Assembly (NCBI GenBank): GCA_963825585.1
Contig: CAWGTX010000004.1
Location: 158,492 to 222,491 of the forward strand
DNA from: JAOUGY01 sp963825585
GTDB lineage: Bacteria > Actinomycetota > Acidimicrobiia > Spongiisociales > ZC4RG35
DNA: 64,000 nucleotides
Reading direction: 5' to 3'
The notes beneath the pieces are model-generated. The model was not told where the DNA came from, made no database searches, and was given only the letters and a program-made list of their open reading frames with translations. The number at the start of each line of letters is the position of its first letter. Within the stretch, counting starts at the first letter, position 1. The position numbers and the translations under genes were made by a program. Below are positions 1 to 8,146 of this stretch, one piece after another.

Positions 1-36
1 GGCGAGTACGTCGTCTGCACTCAGATCGGAGTTCAT
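1..36 (-). CDS. 5' end of a minus-strand gene (partial)
   Basis: Only twelve codons lie in the window, beginning with an ATG whose complement is at 34-36. The next gene upstream on this strand ends with a TGA that shares four bases with this ATG (ATGA), so this gene is the next member of the same coupled operon. The visible residues (MNSDLSADDVLA) are too few to name a family. Confidence 0.5.
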   Translation of the reverse strand, partial: MNSDLSADDVLA

Positions 37-830
37 GTGGTACCTCCAGCCGAGCGGGCCGTCGCGAGTGGCGGGCCGAGAGCTCGGTCTTTGACATCGG
101 TGAGAGACAGGAACAGGTCGAGGTCGTCCGGAGTGCCGAGGCCGTACATCCCGTCGGCCTCGGACCCGATACCGTGATATCCCAGCGTGCCGCCGGCCGC
201 CACCAGACGGTCGTAAGTGGGGGCGACGTAGAACTCGCCGTTGACTCTGTCGTCGGCGGCGATCATCGCCTCCGAAGAGCGGATGAAGTCGGTCGCCGTG
301 CCGAAGTTGTAGATGCCGACCGTGGCCACGTCGGAGACAGGGACCTTCTCGGCCACGCCCACCGCCCGTCCCGCTTCGTCGAATCGGATGAAGCTCCACT
401 TGGGGTGGGTGGCGGTCATCGTCATGATGTAGCCGTCGGTGCCGGCTACGTCCCACGCTTCGAGGTAGTCGTCGATCGAGTAGTCGATGTACTGGTCGCT
501 GTTGGCGATCATGAGCGGCGCCGCGGCGTCCATCACATCACGGGCTGTGAGCACGGTGCAGGCGGCGCCCTCGGTCACCCCGTCGATCAGCACCACGTCG
601 GAGTCGGGGGCCCAGGTGCGGAGCCGTTCCGAGATGCCGAACTGGTCGTCGTGTGCCCGCTGGGCGATGAACACGAAGCGGTGGGGACGGCTGGGGGTGA
701 GATTGTCGATGACCACTTCGATCATGGCCCGCCCCTCGATGTCGATCAGCGGCTTGGGGAGGGCGTAGCCGGCGTCGGCGAAGCGCGAGCCGCGGCCGGC
801 CATCGGGACGACGATGGTGAGGGTGGTCAC
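33..830 (-). CDS. Sugar-phosphate nucleotidyltransferase-like protein
   Basis: Predicted NTP transferase that would activate a sugar or alcohol phosphate for surface polysaccharide synthesis. The 265-residue protein opens with a beta strand followed by P-M-A-G-R-G-S-R (residues 9-16) and PKPLIDIEG (25-33), the nucleotide-binding signature of GlmU/RmlA-type transferases. TEGAAC (86-91) and ANSD (109-112) match the base-contacting and metal-Asp segments. I chose the GTG at 828-830 because AAGGAGG stands five bases upstream; an in-frame extension further upstream would run through the preceding gene in another frame. Its GTG overlaps the stop of the cupin gene (GTGA) and its stop overlaps the next ATG, so it is part of a tight operon. 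The substrate cannot be told from sequence. Confidence 0.8.
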   Translation of the reverse strand: MTTLTIVVPMAGRGSRFADAGYALPKPLIDIEGRAMIEVVIDNLTPSRPHRFVFIAQRAHDDQFGISERLRTWAPDSDVVLIDGVTEGAACTVLTARDVMDAAAPLMIANSDQYIDYSIDDYLEAWDVAGTDGYIMTMTATHPKWSFIRFDEAGRAVGVAEKVPVSDVATVGIYNFGTATDFIRSSEAMIAADDRVNGEFYVAPTYDRLVAAGGTLGYHGIGSEADGMYGLGTPDDLDLFLSLTDVKDRALGPPLATARSAGGTT

Positions 831-1228
831 AGTCCTCCTTCGAACACACCGGGGTACTTGTCGCCGAGAACACTCGGGGTCTTGACCACGGCGGTCACGG
901 TGTCCTCCAATGCCTGGAAACTGGTGGCGGTCCCCGGAGGCAGGACCAGGATGTCCCCGGCGCTCACCTCCCGGCCGCACATGATCGCCCGACCCGACAC
1001 GATCACGGTCACCTCCACCGCGGCACGGTGATGGTGTTCGGCTTCGATGTCGCCTGCCCGGAAACGCTGCACCGCGACCTCGGCCTCGGACATGCGGACC
1101 ACCGACGGCTCGAAGTCGCCCACGAACCAACCCCGGACCATGTCGTCGAGGTGGGCCTGGGTCACGTGATCCCAGCCCCGATCGGTCGCATCCGACACTG
1201 TGCCAGTGGGCAGGGATGGTTCAGGCAC
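827..1228 (-). CDS. Small cupin-domain protein
   Basis: A 133-residue single-domain beta-barrel cupin. A HHH cluster (residues 65-67) followed by an acidic residue, then SGRAIMCGREVSAGDILVLPPG-type strands (around 79-100), gives the usual cupin motif 1 and motif 2 arrangement with potential metal ligands. It begins with GTG and overlaps the end of the upstream nucleotidyltransferase gene by eight bases, and its own stop overlaps the next gene. Sitting between two nucleotidyltransferase paralogues, it may be a sugar-nucleotide isomerase-like or sugar-binding enzyme of the same pathway; that role is inferred from position only. Confidence 0.72.
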   Translation of the reverse strand: MPEPSLPTGTVSDATDRGWDHVTQAHLDDMVRGWFVGDFEPSVVRMSEAEVAVQRFRAGDIEAEHHHRAAVEVTVIVSGRAIMCGREVSAGDILVLPPGTATSFQALEDTVTAVVKTPSVLGDKYPGVFEGGL

Positions 1229-1949
1229 TGGTGAGGCTCCCTTCGAATCGGGGGATGGCCTGCGGATCGTGCAAGGAGTGATAGGCGCTCCGGTCGAGTT
1301 GATGGATGCCGATGTGTTTGCCGCTCAGCACCATCTCGTTGAAGGTGGGGCACACGAAGAAGCGGCCATCCACCGAGGCGTCCTTGCGGATCATCGCCAT
1401 GGCGGCATCCACGAAGTCCCGCCCACGAGCGAACCAGTACACCCCGGCGGTGGCGAGACGGCTGATGGGTCGTTTCTCGCTCGCCTCGATGACCAGGCCG
1501 GCCTCGTCCACACGGACATAGGACCAGCGTGGGTGGACGCCCTCGAACACGAGCACCCCAGCGTCCAGGCACTGGCCCTCGAAACTGGAGATGATCGCGC
1601 CCAGGTCGGCGTCCACCACGGCGTCACCGTTGACGATGAGCAGCGCCTCGTCGTCGGGCAGATGATCGATGGCGATGAGCGCGGTGCACGCCGCCCCGGA
1701 GGTCTCTCCCACCGTCACCACCTCGGCGGTGGGTTCGATGAGGCGGATGACGCGGGCGGTGTGATAACGGAGGTCCTCCTCGGCGGTGATGGCCACCACC
1801 AGCCGGTGGTCGCGGGCGGCATCGCCGAGTCCCACGATGGCGTGCTCGATGAGAGGGCGCCCGGCGATCTCGGTCAGGTTCTTCGGGAAGAAGAACCCTG
1901 CGTCTGCATACGCCTTGGAACCGCCGGCGGCGAGCATGAGTGTCTTCAC
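1221..1949 (-). CDS. Divergent nucleotidyltransferase-fold protein
   Basis: A 242-residue paralogue of the nucleotidyltransferase two genes downstream: both share the TEGAAC/TSGAAC turn, an N(G/S)D metal-Asp segment (here IVNGD, near residue 107), the HPRWSYVRVDEAG strand and a C-terminal F(Y/F)V.PT(Y/F) motif. The amino-terminal signature is altered: where the paralogue has GRGSR and PKPL, this protein has AAGGSKAYADAG and PKNLTEI, so the canonical G-x-G-x-R and the Lys-Pro pair are incomplete. It may use a different substrate or have lost activity. Start ATG at 1947-1949 overlaps the upstream HAD gene stop, in the same coupled operon. Confidence 0.72.
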   Translation of the reverse strand: MKTLMLAAGGSKAYADAGFFFPKNLTEIAGRPLIEHAIVGLGDAARDHRLVVAITAEEDLRYHTARVIRLIEPTAEVVTVGETSGAACTALIAIDHLPDDEALLIVNGDAVVDADLGAIISSFEGQCLDAGVLVFEGVHPRWSYVRVDEAGLVIEASEKRPISRLATAGVYWFARGRDFVDAAMAMIRKDASVDGRFFVCPTFNEMVLSGKHIGIHQLDRSAYHSLHDPQAIPRFEGSLTSA

Positions 1950-2578
1950 GGTGCACGTCCTTCGAGCAGGTCGATCTCGTTGCGGATCCGGTCGTAGGTG
2001 ACATCGGTGGGTTCACGAACCGGCATCACATGAGCCCCGGCCTCGGTGGCCGCCTTGATGCCCTTCTCGTTGTCCTCGATCACCAGGGTCTCGTCGGGCG
2101 ACACGCCCAGCGACTCGAAGGTCTTCGAGTAGATCTCGGGGTCAGGCTTGCCACGAGTCACGCACTCGTTGCTCATCCGCACGTGCAGGTACCGGCTGAG
2201 GTCGGCCTTGTCCATCATCACGTCGACGGTGTTCTGGATCGAATTCGACGCCACCGCCAGCTTGTACCCCCCGGCGTGGAGTCGGCTCAGGGCGAACTCG
2301 TGTTGGAACGTTGGTTTGCAGCGGGCGTGGACGATCTCCATCGTGTAGTTCTGTTTGAGGGCGTTGAGGAAGTTGTGCAGCGATCGGGGAAGCCCACGCT
2401 CGCGGCTCAACATCTCCAGCTTGTGACGGGTGGGGAGACCGTCGTAGGTGACGAGATGATCGAAGCGCGAGATCGTGTATCCGAAGTGACCCAGTGCCTT
2501 GTTGAGGGCCTCGTAGTGCCACTCCCGGGCGTCGATGAGCACGCCGTCCATGTCGAAGACGACTGCGGTGATCTTCAT
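1946..2578 (-). CDS. HAD-superfamily phosphatase/phosphomutase-like protein
   Basis: A 210-residue haloacid dehalogenase fold hydrolase. It has VVFDMDGVLID (motif I with the nucleophile and acid Asp near residues 7 and 9), an SNS motif II, and a GKPDPEIY...VIEDNEKGI motif III/IV, the pattern of the phosphoglycolate phosphatase and beta-phosphoglucomutase branch, with a helical cap between. I chose the ATG at 2576-2578 because AAGGAG lies eight bases before it and because it forms an ATGA overlap with the upstream stop; a start three codons earlier is possible. In this cluster it probably dephosphorylates a sugar or glycerol phosphate precursor. Confidence 0.82.
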   Translation of the reverse strand: MKITAVVFDMDGVLIDAREWHYEALNKALGHFGYTISRFDHLVTYDGLPTRHKLEMLSRERGLPRSLHNFLNALKQNYTMEIVHARCKPTFQHEFALSRLHAGGYKLAVASNSIQNTVDVMMDKADLSRYLHVRMSNECVTRGKPDPEIYSKTFESLGVSPDETLVIEDNEKGIKAATEAGAHVMPVREPTDVTYDRIRNEIDLLEGRAP

Positions 2579-3204
2579 GAGAACCACTCCTTGGCGGCCA
2601 GTGGGTAGTCGGTACAGAGCGAGATGCCCGCCGCCTGGTGGACACCGGAGGTGGCCAGCGACTCCCAGACCCCGAGATAGGGCCGTCCGTGCAGTTCAGG
2701 GGAGACGATCGCCACCTGTTTCCCGGCTTCGATGTGGTGGGCGATCACGTCGGGTGTCCACCACTCGGGTCCGAAGGAGTCGAGCCACACACCTGCGCAC
2801 CGGTCGTAGAGCACGGGATCAGGTTCGATGTCGGAGTGGCGGGTGAACACGTCGATTCCCGCCGCCATCCAGGCGAGCGCATCGGGCACGGCCAGGTCGA
2901 ACACGTAGGCGCGAACCGTTCCGGTCTCGGCCAACTGCTTGGCGGTGGGTACGGCCAGCCCACACGCCTTCACGTTGAGAGCGAGCGGTGTGGACGGTCC
3001 GGTGGCGGCATGCTCGGCGAGCAGCACTTCGAGGGTGACGAGGTCGCCCCCCGGAGCGGGATCGTGAGACACCACGATCTCGCCGAGCCTGTCCCGGATG
3101 TCGGTTTCTATTCCAAATCCTGCCCGCCAGGCTTCCTTGCAGGCGTCCAGGCCGTTCTGTTCCGCGGGTTCCGTCCATAGCCCGCGGTGGGCCAGGAAAT
3201 CCAT
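2575..3204 (-). CDS. GDPD-like phosphodiesterase family protein
   Basis: A 209-residue TIM-barrel protein resembling glycerophosphodiester phosphodiesterases. It begins with FLAHRGLW (His6-Arg7, the general acid/base pair), then FGIETDIRD (Glu and Asp metal ligands near 32-34) and VVSHD (catalytic His near 47), in the family order. It is shorter than typical secreted GlpQ proteins and has no signal peptide, so it should act in the cytoplasm. It is the first gene of the coupled minus-strand cluster; the upstream gap of about 120 bases holds the GGCTGCT heptamer array. The close association with two nucleotidyltransferases and a HAD phosphatase suggests metabolism of a phosphodiester-linked sugar-alcohol, which is inference. 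Confidence 0.72.
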   Translation of the reverse strand: MDFLAHRGLWTEPAEQNGLDACKEAWRAGFGIETDIRDRLGEIVVSHDPAPGGDLVTLEVLLAEHAATGPSTPLALNVKACGLAVPTAKQLAETGTVRAYVFDLAVPDALAWMAAGIDVFTRHSDIEPDPVLYDRCAGVWLDSFGPEWWTPDVIAHHIEAGKQVAIVSPELHGRPYLGVWESLATSGVHQAAGISLCTDYPLAAKEWFS

Positions 3205-3274
3205 GTCCTGAACCTGTCGGCAGAGAGGGCGGCGGGCTTAAGGCGGAAGGAGAGCCGGTACGTGTTGGCGACAT

Positions 3275-3337
3275 GGCTGCTGGCTGCTGGCTGCTGGCTG
3301 CTGGCTGCCGGCTGCTGGCTGCTGGCTACTGGCTGCT
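3275..3337. repeat. Heptamer tandem array (GGCTGCT)
   Basis: Nine contiguous 7-nt units: GGCTGCT repeated with single-base variants GGCTGCC and GGCTACT. The array covers the stop codon of the downstream-reading minus-strand gene (3326-3328), so the last residues of that protein (STSSQ) are repeat-encoded. It is one of the family of 7-nt-period arrays in the left half of the window. Confidence 0.9.
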
Positions 3338-4810
3338 GGTGGAGACCAGAGATCGGCGTCGATCGGTGGTGGCAGCGGCTTGGCGGGCTGTTTCGACGGC
3401 GGCGGGGACACGGTCCTGGAGTGTTGCGAGCATGGCGGGGAGGCGATGGGTGGGGACGGCTTCCACGGCGGCTTGGAGCAGGGGAGTGGCGCCGGCCTCT
3501 CCGAAGAGGTGGAGGGCGGTGGCGGCGGCGACCACCCGGTCGACCGGGTCGGAGTGCATCTTGGCGATCTCGAGGACTGGACAGAACTGGGCGAGGCCAA
3601 CCGATCGGAGCCGGGTGCTCCACGTGGTGGCCGCGTCGAGCCCGCGGATGGCCGCCGTGGTGGTGATTCGTCCGGCCAGCCGATCGGTCAGGGTGGCGTG
3701 TTCGAGATACGCCTCGACGGTGTCGAGCCAGATGTCGACGTCGATGGCGGCCACCGCGCCGAGCGCTTCACCCACCGCGGCCAGGCCACCGGGAGCGAGA
3801 TCGTCGAACAGCCGGGCAGGCTCGAGCCCCGAGCCGACCCAGGCGTGGACGAGCGAGTGGGCGGCCCGGCGGCGGCGATCGTCTCCGCCCGACCGCAGCA
3901 CCTCCCGGTACTTGAGTGCCTCCGTTTGGCGCACGGCGATCATGCCTTCGAGCCCGTTCGACAGCGCGCCCAACACGGCGGGGTCGATGCCGCTCGACGG
4001 GTCGGGTCGCTGGGCGGCCGCCTCCCGCAGGGCGATCCATGCCACGCCGGGGTGGTCCCGACCCAGTTCCACGAACGCCGACCAGACCAGGGCCGGTTGG
4101 GATCGGCCCGAGGTCCGAAGCCAATCCTCCACCGGGCGTTTGGCGGCACCCGAACGCCGTGCCGCCATCGCCACGATGGTTGCGTAGCGCGATGCCGTCG
4201 CGAGCTGGCGGCGGTCGGTCGACGAACGGGCAACTTCGAGCAGTCGTACGAGGGCTGCGTCGTGGAATCCGGCATGGTGGAGAACACATGCGGTGTCGAC
4301 CGAGGTGGTCGAGAGGTTGAACGCCGCCATGGCCCAGGTTCTGTAGAGCGGATCTCCCAGCACGTCCCCCGACCGGATCCCGAGCGGGCCTCGAACGATC
4401 ACGCGGTCGACTCCGACGCCCGGCCAGGTGGCCGCCCGCACCAGTCGTTCCGCCGGCCAGATCGCCGGGTTGGGCACGATGGGCGGCTGCTCGGAGGTGA
4501 TCTCGATGCCGTCGATGGTGGGGTCCGTCATCAGCCGACGCACCCCTTCGAGGTCGCCGGTGACACGGTCACCCGGTTGGAGGAACAACACCCACTCCGA
4601 CGAAGCACCGGCGCACGCAGCCGACCACACATCGAGACGGGAAGCGTCCAGCAACACCGCATCGGTCGGGGCGGGTGACAGGGACGGGTGGATCGTGCGG
4701 ACGACGCCGGTTGGGTCGATGTCCTTGAAGAAGGCCCGCGCGGCGCGTACGGTGCTCGACGCCGTACCGGTGTCGTCGCCCGCCACTACGAACACGGTCA
4801 GACCTGGCAT
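3326..4810 (-). CDS. Glycosyltransferase-like N-terminal domain plus alpha-helical repeat protein
   Basis: A 494-residue protein. Residues 1 to about 140 form a Rossmann-like domain beginning MPGLTVFVVAGDD, with EWVLFLQPGDRV near 82 resembling the DxD-containing strand of GT-A glycosyltransferases (here QPGD). The rest is Ala/Arg-rich amphipathic helices like a TPR or HEAT solenoid. It resembles in plan the 672-residue glycosyltransferase encoded at 5962-7980. The ATG at 4808-4810 is the only start consistent with the first beta strand, yet it overlaps the divergent gene start on the other strand and has no Shine-Dalgarno sequence, so its transcript may be leaderless. The carboxyl end reads into the GGCTGCT array. 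No specific substrate can be named. Confidence 0.6.
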   Translation of the reverse strand: MPGLTVFVVAGDDTGTASSTVRAARAFFKDIDPTGVVRTIHPSLSPAPTDAVLLDASRLDVWSAACAGASSEWVLFLQPGDRVTGDLEGVRRLMTDPTIDGIEITSEQPPIVPNPAIWPAERLVRAATWPGVGVDRVIVRGPLGIRSGDVLGDPLYRTWAMAAFNLSTTSVDTACVLHHAGFHDAALVRLLEVARSSTDRRQLATASRYATIVAMAARRSGAAKRPVEDWLRTSGRSQPALVWSAFVELGRDHPGVAWIALREAAAQRPDPSSGIDPAVLGALSNGLEGMIAVRQTEALKYREVLRSGGDDRRRRAAHSLVHAWVGSGLEPARLFDDLAPGGLAAVGEALGAVAAIDVDIWLDTVEAYLEHATLTDRLAGRITTTAAIRGLDAATTWSTRLRSVGLAQFCPVLEIAKMHSDPVDRVVAAATALHLFGEAGATPLLQAAVEAVPTHRLPAMLATLQDRVPAAVETARQAAATTDRRRSLVSTSSQ

Positions 4811-5717
4811 GATGCGCAGCGTAGATGCGGAGGACCTCGAGTTGGGTGAGTTGGCCGACGGAGATTTCTCGGTGGTGGTGCAGGGGCCGGTGGGTCCGCG
4901 GCTGACGGACGTTGTGGCATCGGTACGGCGGGTTCTGCCGGCAGCACAGTTGATCGTCTCGACGTGGCAAGGCTCCGACGTCGCCGGACTCGATGCCGAT
5001 GACGTGATTCTGAACGAGGATCCGGGGTCGGTGTCGCTCATCGACGAGCACGGCGTCGCCACCGCCCGGATGATGAACGTCAACCGGATGCTGGTGTCGA
5101 GCCGCAGCGGGGTGGAACGATGTGAGCGACCCTGGGCGATCAAACTTCGCAGCGACTCACCGATGGAGAGCCCCGCCTTCGTGGAGTGGATCGACCGCTA
5201 TCCCGAGCGGGTCGACGAACTGGCCGTGTTCGACCGCCGGATCCTGACCAGCACCATCGCCACACGCCCGGGTCGGGCCGCCTCCGGTTACCTGTTCCAT
5301 CCGTCGGACTGTGTCCACATCGGGGCAACCGAGGACTTGAAGCGTCTGTGGGCCACGCCACCCATCGATGAGGCCGAAACGGTTGCATGGCTGGTCGGCA
5401 AGCCCCGACCCCCCGCCTTCCGGTGGGGCTCACCCCGGTACTTCAACGAACAGGTCCTGTGGCTCGGGTGTCTGGCCGCCGCCGGGCACCACGTGGGCTA
5501 CGAGCAGGCTGGTGACGTTTCGCCCGAGCTGATCCGCAGATCCGACCTCTCGATCGTCAACAACTTCGTGGTCCTCGAGCCGTGGCAACTCGGGATCCGC
5601 ATGCCCACCCTCGAACCACAAGTCGCCCAGCTCGAGCTCGCCATGTACATGTGGCACACGGAATGGCAGGAGCTCTATGCGGAGCACATCGAAGGGCAGC
5701 TAGCTTCTAGCTTCTAG
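4809..5717 (+). CDS. WavE-like lipopolysaccharide/surface glycan biosynthesis protein
   Basis: About 300 residues of WavE-family sequence: FSVVVQGPVG near the amino end, then IVSTWQGSDV and DVILNEDPGS, followed by KLRSD (near 115) and a long conserved domain ending in EWQELYAEH. WavE proteins are putative glycosyltransferases for LPS core or capsule. The start is uncertain. Tandem ATGs at 4809 and 4812 overlap the start codon of the divergent gene and lack a ribosome site, whereas TTG at 4842 has GGAGG eight bases upstream (4829-4833) and would give a protein beginning close to the conserved domain. The stop lies within an AGCTTCT heptamer array, so the terminal residues ASSF are repeat-encoded. 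Confidence 0.72.
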   Translation: MMRSVDAEDLELGELADGDFSVVVQGPVGPRLTDVVASVRRVLPAAQLIVSTWQGSDVAGLDADDVILNEDPGSVSLIDEHGVATARMMNVNRMLVSSRSGVERCERPWAIKLRSDSPMESPAFVEWIDRYPERVDELAVFDRRILTSTIATRPGRAASGYLFHPSDCVHIGATEDLKRLWATPPIDEAETVAWLVGKPRPPAFRWGSPRYFNEQVLWLGCLAAAGHHVGYEQAGDVSPELIRRSDLSIVNNFVVLEPWQLGIRMPTLEPQVAQLELAMYMWHTEWQELYAEHIEGQLASSF

Positions 5718-5729
5718 CTTCTGGCTTCT
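5702..5729. repeat. Heptamer tandem array (AGCTTCT)
   Basis: Three copies of AGCTTCT followed by GGCTTCT. The stop codon of the WavE-like gene (5715-5717) is inside the array. The remainder of the 5730-5961 gap has no supported gene. Confidence 0.85.
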
Positions 5730-5906
5730 GACATGCGGGCGGACTTCGAGCCGCACGTGTTGATCGACTGAGGGGTGGCGGGGTGGCTCGAACAGACGCC
5801 GGTCCGCCCGGATTCTGAATATGCGGGCTGTCACGTTGGCCGAGCTCGAGCCGCAGGTTCTGAACGGGCGACGATGCTTCCCCGGCCCCTACCGACGCGT
5901 TCCGGC

Positions 5907-5941
5907 GTGTTGCGTGTTGCGTGTTGCGTCGGACGTTCCGG
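5907..5941. repeat. Heptamer tandem array (GTGTTGC)
   Basis: Three perfect GTGTTGC units, then GTCGGAC and GTTCCGG in the same 7-nt phase. The words GTGTTGC and GCGTCGGACGT recur near 25504-25518, and the same words are split around the GTAGAAC array at 31045-31103, which ties these loci into one repeat family. It lies between the convergent WavE-like and glycosyltransferase genes. Confidence 0.8.
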
Positions 5942-5961
5942 CCAGCAGCTGGAAGCTTCTT

Positions 5962-7980
5962 TCACGCCACAGCGAGATCCGTGAGCGCGTCCGCGATGTC
6001 GGGGAACCCGCGATCGTCCGCCATCGAGGCGAGCTTGCGGATCACGGCTGGTTCCAGGCGATGGGCCGGTGTGGTGAGGGCGATGGCGGTGTCGGGGTCC
6101 TCCGAGACGATTGCCGTCAGGATGCCGGTGGCTGCCACCGGGGCGTGGAGGCCGCCGAGCTCGAAGTAGCGAACCGCGAAGGCTGCCGTGGTGGCGGCAT
6201 CCAGGTTGGCCGCGATGATCCGGTCGAACGACCCGCTTGGGTCGAGAACGGCGAGTCGGGCGAGCAACTCGACATGGTCGACGCCGGCGGATCGGGCCGA
6301 CTTGATGAGCGGGCCCCAGTGCTGGAACGCAGCCGGGGACTGCTGAAGCAGCGTCGTTGCCTTGGCGTAGGCCTCGTCGAATCTGCCCACGGACGCCAGT
6401 GCCGCCACTTCGTGGCTGTCCAAGGTCCGACTCAGGTGTTCGGTGGAGAAGAGCGGTGAGATCGGACCTCCGATCCGTCGTCGCTCGAGAACCTCGAGGA
6501 TCTCGCGGTCCCGACCCAATCGAGCGAGCGCCTCACAGGCGGCAACGGCGCACAGCTCGTCGGCGGGGACGAGTTCGGCGCCCTCGTTCGCCAACTCCAG
6601 GGCGCCTTCGACGTCACCATCCTGGAGTCGGTAGTTGGCGAGGGAGCCGTAGGCGTGGGCCCGGCTCTGCTCGTTGGCCTGTTCGCTGTAGGTCAGGGCC
6701 CGTTGGAAGTGGTCGGCGATCGCAGGGTTGGTGGGATCGCTCAGCTGCATCGACCGGGCGTAGTGGAACAGTGAACGGAAGTTCTCCTGGGTGTCTACGT
6801 CGGCGGCGGCGATCCGGACGTTGCGCTCGGCCTTGTCGCGGGTCCCGACGAAGTGTTGCGAATAGCCGATGTGGTCGATCCACAGCATGTCCAGGGGGGA
6901 GCTGGGGACGGACACCTCGCCTTTTGACACCAGCACGGGCGCCTCGTGGATGGCACCGAGGAATGCCGTGTCGGTGGTGGTGAACAGGCGGGTCGCTCGG
7001 AACTCCGAGGTGACCGCCCTCCTTTCGAGATCGTGGTAGTTGACGATACGGGGCTGGAAACCCTGGTACTCAGGACCGAAGGTGGCGAGGAAACGACGGA
7101 ACTCGATCGGGTCAGGGCACACCACTCGCTCGTCGGCGTCGATTTGGAGCACGAAATGGGCATCCCGTGACCGTTCCAGCGCCTGGTTGCGTGCCCAGCC
7201 AAAGTCGTCGCGCCATTCGATGGTGCTGACCTCGGCCCCGTGGCGGCGGGCGATCTCGATCGTGGCGTCTGAAGATCCGGTGTCGACCAGATCGACTCGA
7301 TCCACCAGACCGGCGAGCGAGGCGAGGCAGTCTTCGAGTGTCTCCTCCTCGTTCCTGACGATCATGCTGGCAACCAGCAAAGGTCGACCATCGGGCGCGG
7401 CTGGGGCATGCATCCGCTGCCGGCAGGTCCCGTTGTGAGTCGCCACGACAGCGCTGGCGACGAAACGCATGGTGGTGGCCGTGAGGGTCGTTCGTGGGTC
7501 GACGATCTTGGAGCCGATGAGTTCGGCGAGCTCATCGGCCGTGCCGACCAACACGGTTGGAATGATCCGACGGAGTTCCACGCCGGTGTGCGGATTGCGC
7601 ATCCTGGCCAGAGCGACATCGGCTCCCTCGGCGGGGGGCAGCACGCCGACGAAGTGATCGGAACCCACGTCGTTGGTGCCCGGCACCGCGATCGCCCGGT
7701 GCCGTTCGAGTTCGGATCCGAGCGTCGTGAGGGCGCGGGCTCCGAGGGCTGCGTCATCGTGGATCAGAAGCGTCGGGCCTTCCAGGTCTGCCAGTGCTTC
7801 TGTCAGCCCCGCCGAGCCGTTCGACGCCGTCGTCGCGGCACCCGCCACCTTGGCGCTGCGCCCCATCGTGGTGGCCGGTACGACCACGATGGCAGCCGAC
7901 GCTCCGGCCAGTCGGCGTGCTCTCCTGATGGCGGCCGTCGTGGTCTTGGTCGGGCCGAACGCGAGGATCACGATGTTCAT
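5962..7980 (-). CDS. Family 2 glycosyltransferase with extra N-terminal domain and C-terminal helical repeats
   Basis: A 672-residue cytoplasmic protein. Residues 1-195 form a Rossmann-like domain with LLIHDDAALG (71-80), possibly a second GT-A-like domain. Residues 201-300 are a clear GT2 domain: LLVASMIVRNEEE, VDTGSSDAT, WARNQAL and the metal-binding LQIDADERV (D281, D283). The carboxyl half is TPR-like. The ATG at 7978-7980 is preceded by AGGA; longer in-frame starts run into low-complexity Pro/Arg sequence. It lies just downstream of flagellin on the same strand, separated by a strong hairpin, so it is a candidate flagellin glycosyltransferase or a surface-glycan enzyme. Its two-part plan resembles the protein at 3326-4810. 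Confidence 0.8.
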   Translation of the reverse strand: MNIVILAFGPTKTTTAAIRRARRLAGASAAIVVVPATTMGRSAKVAGAATTASNGSAGLTEALADLEGPTLLIHDDAALGARALTTLGSELERHRAIAVPGTNDVGSDHFVGVLPPAEGADVALARMRNPHTGVELRRIIPTVLVGTADELAELIGSKIVDPRTTLTATTMRFVASAVVATHNGTCRQRMHAPAAPDGRPLLVASMIVRNEEETLEDCLASLAGLVDRVDLVDTGSSDATIEIARRHGAEVSTIEWRDDFGWARNQALERSRDAHFVLQIDADERVVCPDPIEFRRFLATFGPEYQGFQPRIVNYHDLERRAVTSEFRATRLFTTTDTAFLGAIHEAPVLVSKGEVSVPSSPLDMLWIDHIGYSQHFVGTRDKAERNVRIAAADVDTQENFRSLFHYARSMQLSDPTNPAIADHFQRALTYSEQANEQSRAHAYGSLANYRLQDGDVEGALELANEGAELVPADELCAVAACEALARLGRDREILEVLERRRIGGPISPLFSTEHLSRTLDSHEVAALASVGRFDEAYAKATTLLQQSPAAFQHWGPLIKSARSAGVDHVELLARLAVLDPSGSFDRIIAANLDAATTAAFAVRYFELGGLHAPVAATGILTAIVSEDPDTAIALTTPAHRLEPAVIRKLASMADDRGFPDIADALTDLAVA

Positions 7981-8095
7981 GGCAGTCCTGTCGGCCACAT
8001 CGGGCCGAGGCTGAAGGACTCCCGGACGTGTGCGGTGCTCCGACGGTGAGGGTGGGGGAGTTGGCCGCTGCCTCTGCCGCCCTTCTCCCACACGC

Positions 8096-8125
8096 GAGAG
8101 GCGGGCGCCGGGGCGCCCGCCTCTC
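8096..8125 (-). terminator. Hairpin terminator downstream of flagellin
   Basis: A perfect 14-bp GC-rich stem (GAGAGGCGGGCGCC and its complement) with a GG loop begins 22 bases past the flagellin stop. There is no T-run on either side, but a strong GC stem is typical of high-GC actinobacterial terminators. It should insulate the abundant flagellin transcript from the glycosyltransferase gene. Confidence 0.7.
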
Positions 8126-8146
8126 GTCTCGTTCGGATGTGTTCCC

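Noticed and set aside
3238..3666. Leu/Trp/Ala-rich and Gln/Ser-rich open frames across the GGCTGCT array
   Set aside because: A 7-nt unit without stops in several frames creates such frames automatically; they overlap the carboxyl end of a real gene.
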